The position numbers were made by a program, and so were the translations under genes. The notes under the pieces are model-generated. The model had not been told where the DNA came from, did not search any database, and worked only from the letters and a program-made list of their open reading frames with translations. A stretch of 13,816 bases of DNA. It comes from Pseudomonadota bacterium. GTDB lineage: Bacteria > Pseudomonadota > Alphaproteobacteria > Rhizobiales > Devosiaceae. The stretch covers positions 1-13,816 of the forward strand of contig JAEYYP010000207.1 in NCBI GenBank assembly GCA_023428425.1, in the 5' to 3' direction. Shown one piece after another: positions 12,180 through 13,816 of the stretch. Within the stretch, counting starts at the first letter, position 1. Each line of letters opens with the position of its first letter.

Positions 12180-12224
12180 ATTGTGCTAAATACAATCATC
12201 CACAGGCGATGGGGTTTATCCACA
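12180..12224. promoter_or_regulatory. Palindrome and two DnaA-box-like 9-mers in AT-rich gap
   Basis: ATTGT-N7-ACAAT (12180-12196) is a 17-bp perfect dyad of transcription-factor size. It abuts TCATCCACA (12196-12204), one mismatch from the DnaA box. TTATCCACA (12216-12224), an exact DnaA-box consensus, follows in the same orientation 20 bp later, about two helical turns. The sites lie 51-95 bp upstream of the 97-residue gene and 3' of gmk. Beyond them TAACG (12243-12247) and CGTTA (12253-12257) form a weak dyad. The rest of the 151-bp gap shows no gene. Confidence 0.45.
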
Positions 12225-12280
12225 GCGGCCTGGGATTAGACCTAACGCTTTACGTTAACAGTCCTGTCGTTTGCGCGGGT

Positions 12281-12925
12281 TCAACCGCCGTCGATCTGAG
12301 CCTGCAGGTCACGCACGAACCCGTCGAGCCCGAGGAAGCGCTGGCGGGAGAGCCGGGCTGCCGCGAGAATTGTCCGCACGCGCGTCGTCGAGACTTCGAG
12401 GTCCTCGTTGACGATAACGTAGTCGTACTCGGAATAGTGGTCCATCTCGATGCGAGCGTTCTTCAGCCGCTTGTCGATGGTGCCTTGGCTGTCCTGCGCC
12501 CGCCGCTCCAGCCGCTTGCGCAACTCGGTGATCGAGGGCGGCAGGATGAAGATCGTCACCATGTCGGCGCGACACTTCTCGTAGAGCTGCAGCGTGCCCT
12601 GGTAGTCGATATCGAACAGGATATCGCGCCCCTTGGTCAGCCGCTCCTCCACCTTGGCGCGCGGCGTGCCGTAGAAGTTGCCGTGAACTTCGGCGCTCTC
12701 TAGCAGCTCGCCTTCGGCCTGCATCTTCCTGAAGGTCGGCACGTCGATGAAGTGATAGTGCACGCCGTCGATCTCGTCGGTGCGGCGAGCGCGGGTAGTC
12801 ACCGACACCGAGAGCGCGATGTTGGGATCGTCGGCGAACAGGGCGCGGGAAATCGAGGACTTGCCCGCGCCCGAAGGGGAGGCAAGCACCAGCATGACGC
12901 CGCGGTGCAGGAAATCCGTACTCAT
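12281..12925 (-). CDS. gmk: Guanylate kinase
   Basis: Transfers phosphate from ATP to GMP, giving GDP for nucleic acids and for (p)ppGpp. The 214 residues hold the P-loop ASPSGAGKSS (15-24), the GMP-binding region SVSVTTRARR (39-48) and GVHYHF (54-59), HGNFYGTP (81-88), DIDYQG (105-110), the lid arginines around RKRLERRAQDS (136-146) and IVNEDLE (171-177). S16 replaces the first glycine of the E. coli-like loop, a common variant. The start at 12925 overlaps the yicC stop (ATGA); with no ribosome site nearby, gmk is probably translated by coupling to yicC. The longer reading to 13018 lies inside yicC. yicC-gmk adjacency is widespread. Confidence 0.96.
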   Translation of the reverse strand: MSTDFLHRGVMLVLASPSGAGKSSISRALFADDPNIALSVSVTTRARRTDEIDGVHYHFIDVPTFRKMQAEGELLESAEVHGNFYGTPRAKVEERLTKGRDILFDIDYQGTLQLYEKCRADMVTIFILPPSITELRKRLERRAQDSQGTIDKRLKNARIEMDHYSEYDYVIVNEDLEVSTTRVRTILAAARLSRQRFLGLDGFVRDLQAQIDGG

Positions 12926-13812
12926 TCGATGTTCTGGATCTGCTCGCGCAACTGGTCGATCACGGCCTTCAGGTCCAACCCGATAGCCGTCAGGGCCACG
13001 TCGTTGGACTTCGAACACAGGGTATTCGCCTCGCGGTTAAATTCCTGTGACAGGAAGTCGAGCTTCCGTCCGACCGGGCCGCCGCCGGCCAGCAGCGAGC
13101 GCGCCGCGGCGATATGGGCGACCAGCCGATCGAGCTCCTCGCGGATATCGGCCTTGGTGGCGAGCAGCATCGCCTCCTGCGCCAGGCGGTCCTCCGAGAG
13201 TGTCGGGCTCGTCTCGCTCAGTTCCGCCACCTGCTGGCGCAGCCGGGCCAGGATAGCGTCGCGGCTGCGGCCGGGATGCAGTTCCGCCGCCTTGGTCAGC
13301 GCCGCGATCTCGTCGATCCGCTCGTTGAGAATGACGGCGATGCGCGCGCCCTCCTCAGCGCGCGCCGCAACAAGCGCCGCGATGGCCTCATCGAAGGCGG
13401 TGAGGATGGCTCCACCCAGCGCTTCTTCCTCGTCGGCCGACAGCGGCGTCTCGTGCTGCTCCAGCACCCCACGCAGCCCCATGATGCCGTCGAGCGTCGG
13501 GCGCTGCGCCTCGACACGCTCCTCCAGCCACCGGAACCCCTCGAGCACGGCTTCGAGCGCCTGGTGGTTCACAACTACCCGGCCACCCTCGCCTTCGCGG
13601 TCCACATTGAGCGACACCGTCAGTGACCCACGGCTCACGCCCTTGCCGATGCGACGGCGGATCTCGGGTTCGAGGGCATCGAAGCCCGGAGCGAGACGCA
13701 CCCGCATGTCGAGACCGCGCCCGTTCACCGACTTGAGCTCGACGACGAAGCTCACGCCGGGCAGAGAGCCGTGCGACCGGCCGTAGCCGGTCATGCTGGC
13801 AAGCGGGGCCAT
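12922..13812 (-). CDS. yicC: YicC/YloC family endoribonuclease
   Basis: 296 residues, normal for the family. The amino end SMTGYGRS (6-13) and ELKSVNGRGLDMRVRL (25-40) are the YicC_N signature; the C-terminal DUF1732 part contains KADIREELDRL (220-230) and the highly conserved GRKLDFLSQEFNREANTL (248-265) followed by CSKSND. E. coli YicC is an oligomeric metal-dependent endoribonuclease linked to small-RNA turnover; the target here is unknown. A helical middle (about 85-240) is rich in Glu/Arg. The ATG at 13812 is 4 bases from the window end; a start at 13794 (MTGYGR) is possible, and an upstream start outside cannot be ruled out. In related genomes mltG and fabF often lie upstream, beyond this window. 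It heads the yicC-gmk pair. Confidence 0.93.
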   Translation of the reverse strand: MAPLASMTGYGRSHGSLPGVSFVVELKSVNGRGLDMRVRLAPGFDALEPEIRRRIGKGVSRGSLTVSLNVDREGEGGRVVVNHQALEAVLEGFRWLEERVEAQRPTLDGIMGLRGVLEQHETPLSADEEEALGGAILTAFDEAIAALVAARAEEGARIAVILNERIDEIAALTKAAELHPGRSRDAILARLRQQVAELSETSPTLSEDRLAQEAMLLATKADIREELDRLVAHIAAARSLLAGGGPVGRKLDFLSQEFNREANTLCSKSNDVALTAIGLDLKAVIDQLREQIQNIE

Positions 13813-13816
13813 CAGT

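Noticed and set aside
11206..12189. 327-codon + strand frame across rsmA, the small membrane gene and the gap
   Set aside because: Out-of-frame shadow: Ser/Arg/Pro-rich and incompatible with two well-supported genes.
12196..12257. Replication origin
   Set aside because: Only two DnaA-like boxes, no unwinding element or box cluster, and no dnaA, hemE or parAB neighbours.
12242..12259. CtrA site (TTAA-N7-TTAAC)
   Set aside because: The arms are CTAA and TTAAC with 9 bases between, so both sequence and spacing fail.
1..13816. Defence island, prophage, insertion sequence, CRISPR or secondary-metabolite cluster
   Set aside because: All recognisable genes are core functions; no repeats, transposase, integrase, nuclease system or synthase is seen on either strand.

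Overview
The window looks like an ordinary core-chromosome segment of a GC-rich alphaproteobacterium. It is roughly two thirds G+C by eye, with strong G/C preference at third codon positions. The order pepA/lptF-lptG-lptD-surA-pdxA-rsmA ... gmk-yicC, with a chi subunit gene (holC) behind pepA, is the arrangement I know from Hyphomicrobiales (Rhizobiales). A Devosia-like genus is a guess from protein flavour, not something I can prove.

Layout. (1) 1-1448, + strand: the 3' part of a GT-B glycosyltransferase overlapping a cupin_5 (DUF985) gene. (2) 1452-3388, - strand: pepA followed by holC, overlapping by 4 bp and read from a recognisable promoter at about 3443-3469. (3) 3593-10188, + strand: the outer-membrane assembly block. 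LptF and LptG form the membrane part of the LPS-exporting ABC transporter, LptD is the outer-membrane LPS translocon, and the SurA-like chaperone helps such beta-barrels fold. Then comes pdxA for pyridoxal phosphate synthesis. (4) 10209-10628, - strand: a Met-rich periplasmic DUF305 gene sits between pdxA and rsmA. It carries a convincing CueR/HmrR-type (MerR-family, copper-sensing) operator and promoter at 10670-10700. (5) 10743-11833, + strand: rsmA, translationally coupled to a small three-helix membrane protein. (6) 11836-13812, - strand: yicC-gmk (4-bp overlap), then a 151-bp unusually AT-rich gap with two DnaA-box-like 9-mers, then a 97-residue protein I do not recognise.

Packing is tight. 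Four gene pairs overlap by the ATGA type, one by TGATG, and two of the three convergent pairs face each other tail to tail with 2-3 bp between stop codons, inside small dyads.

I see no mobile element, CRISPR array, tRNA/rRNA gene or defence system. The observations most worth a second look are the copper-type operator wedged between DUF305 and rsmA, the DnaA-box/GANTC/palindrome cluster at 12135-12257, the small dyad filling the pepA promoter spacer, and the low-GC3 patch at the end of lptG.
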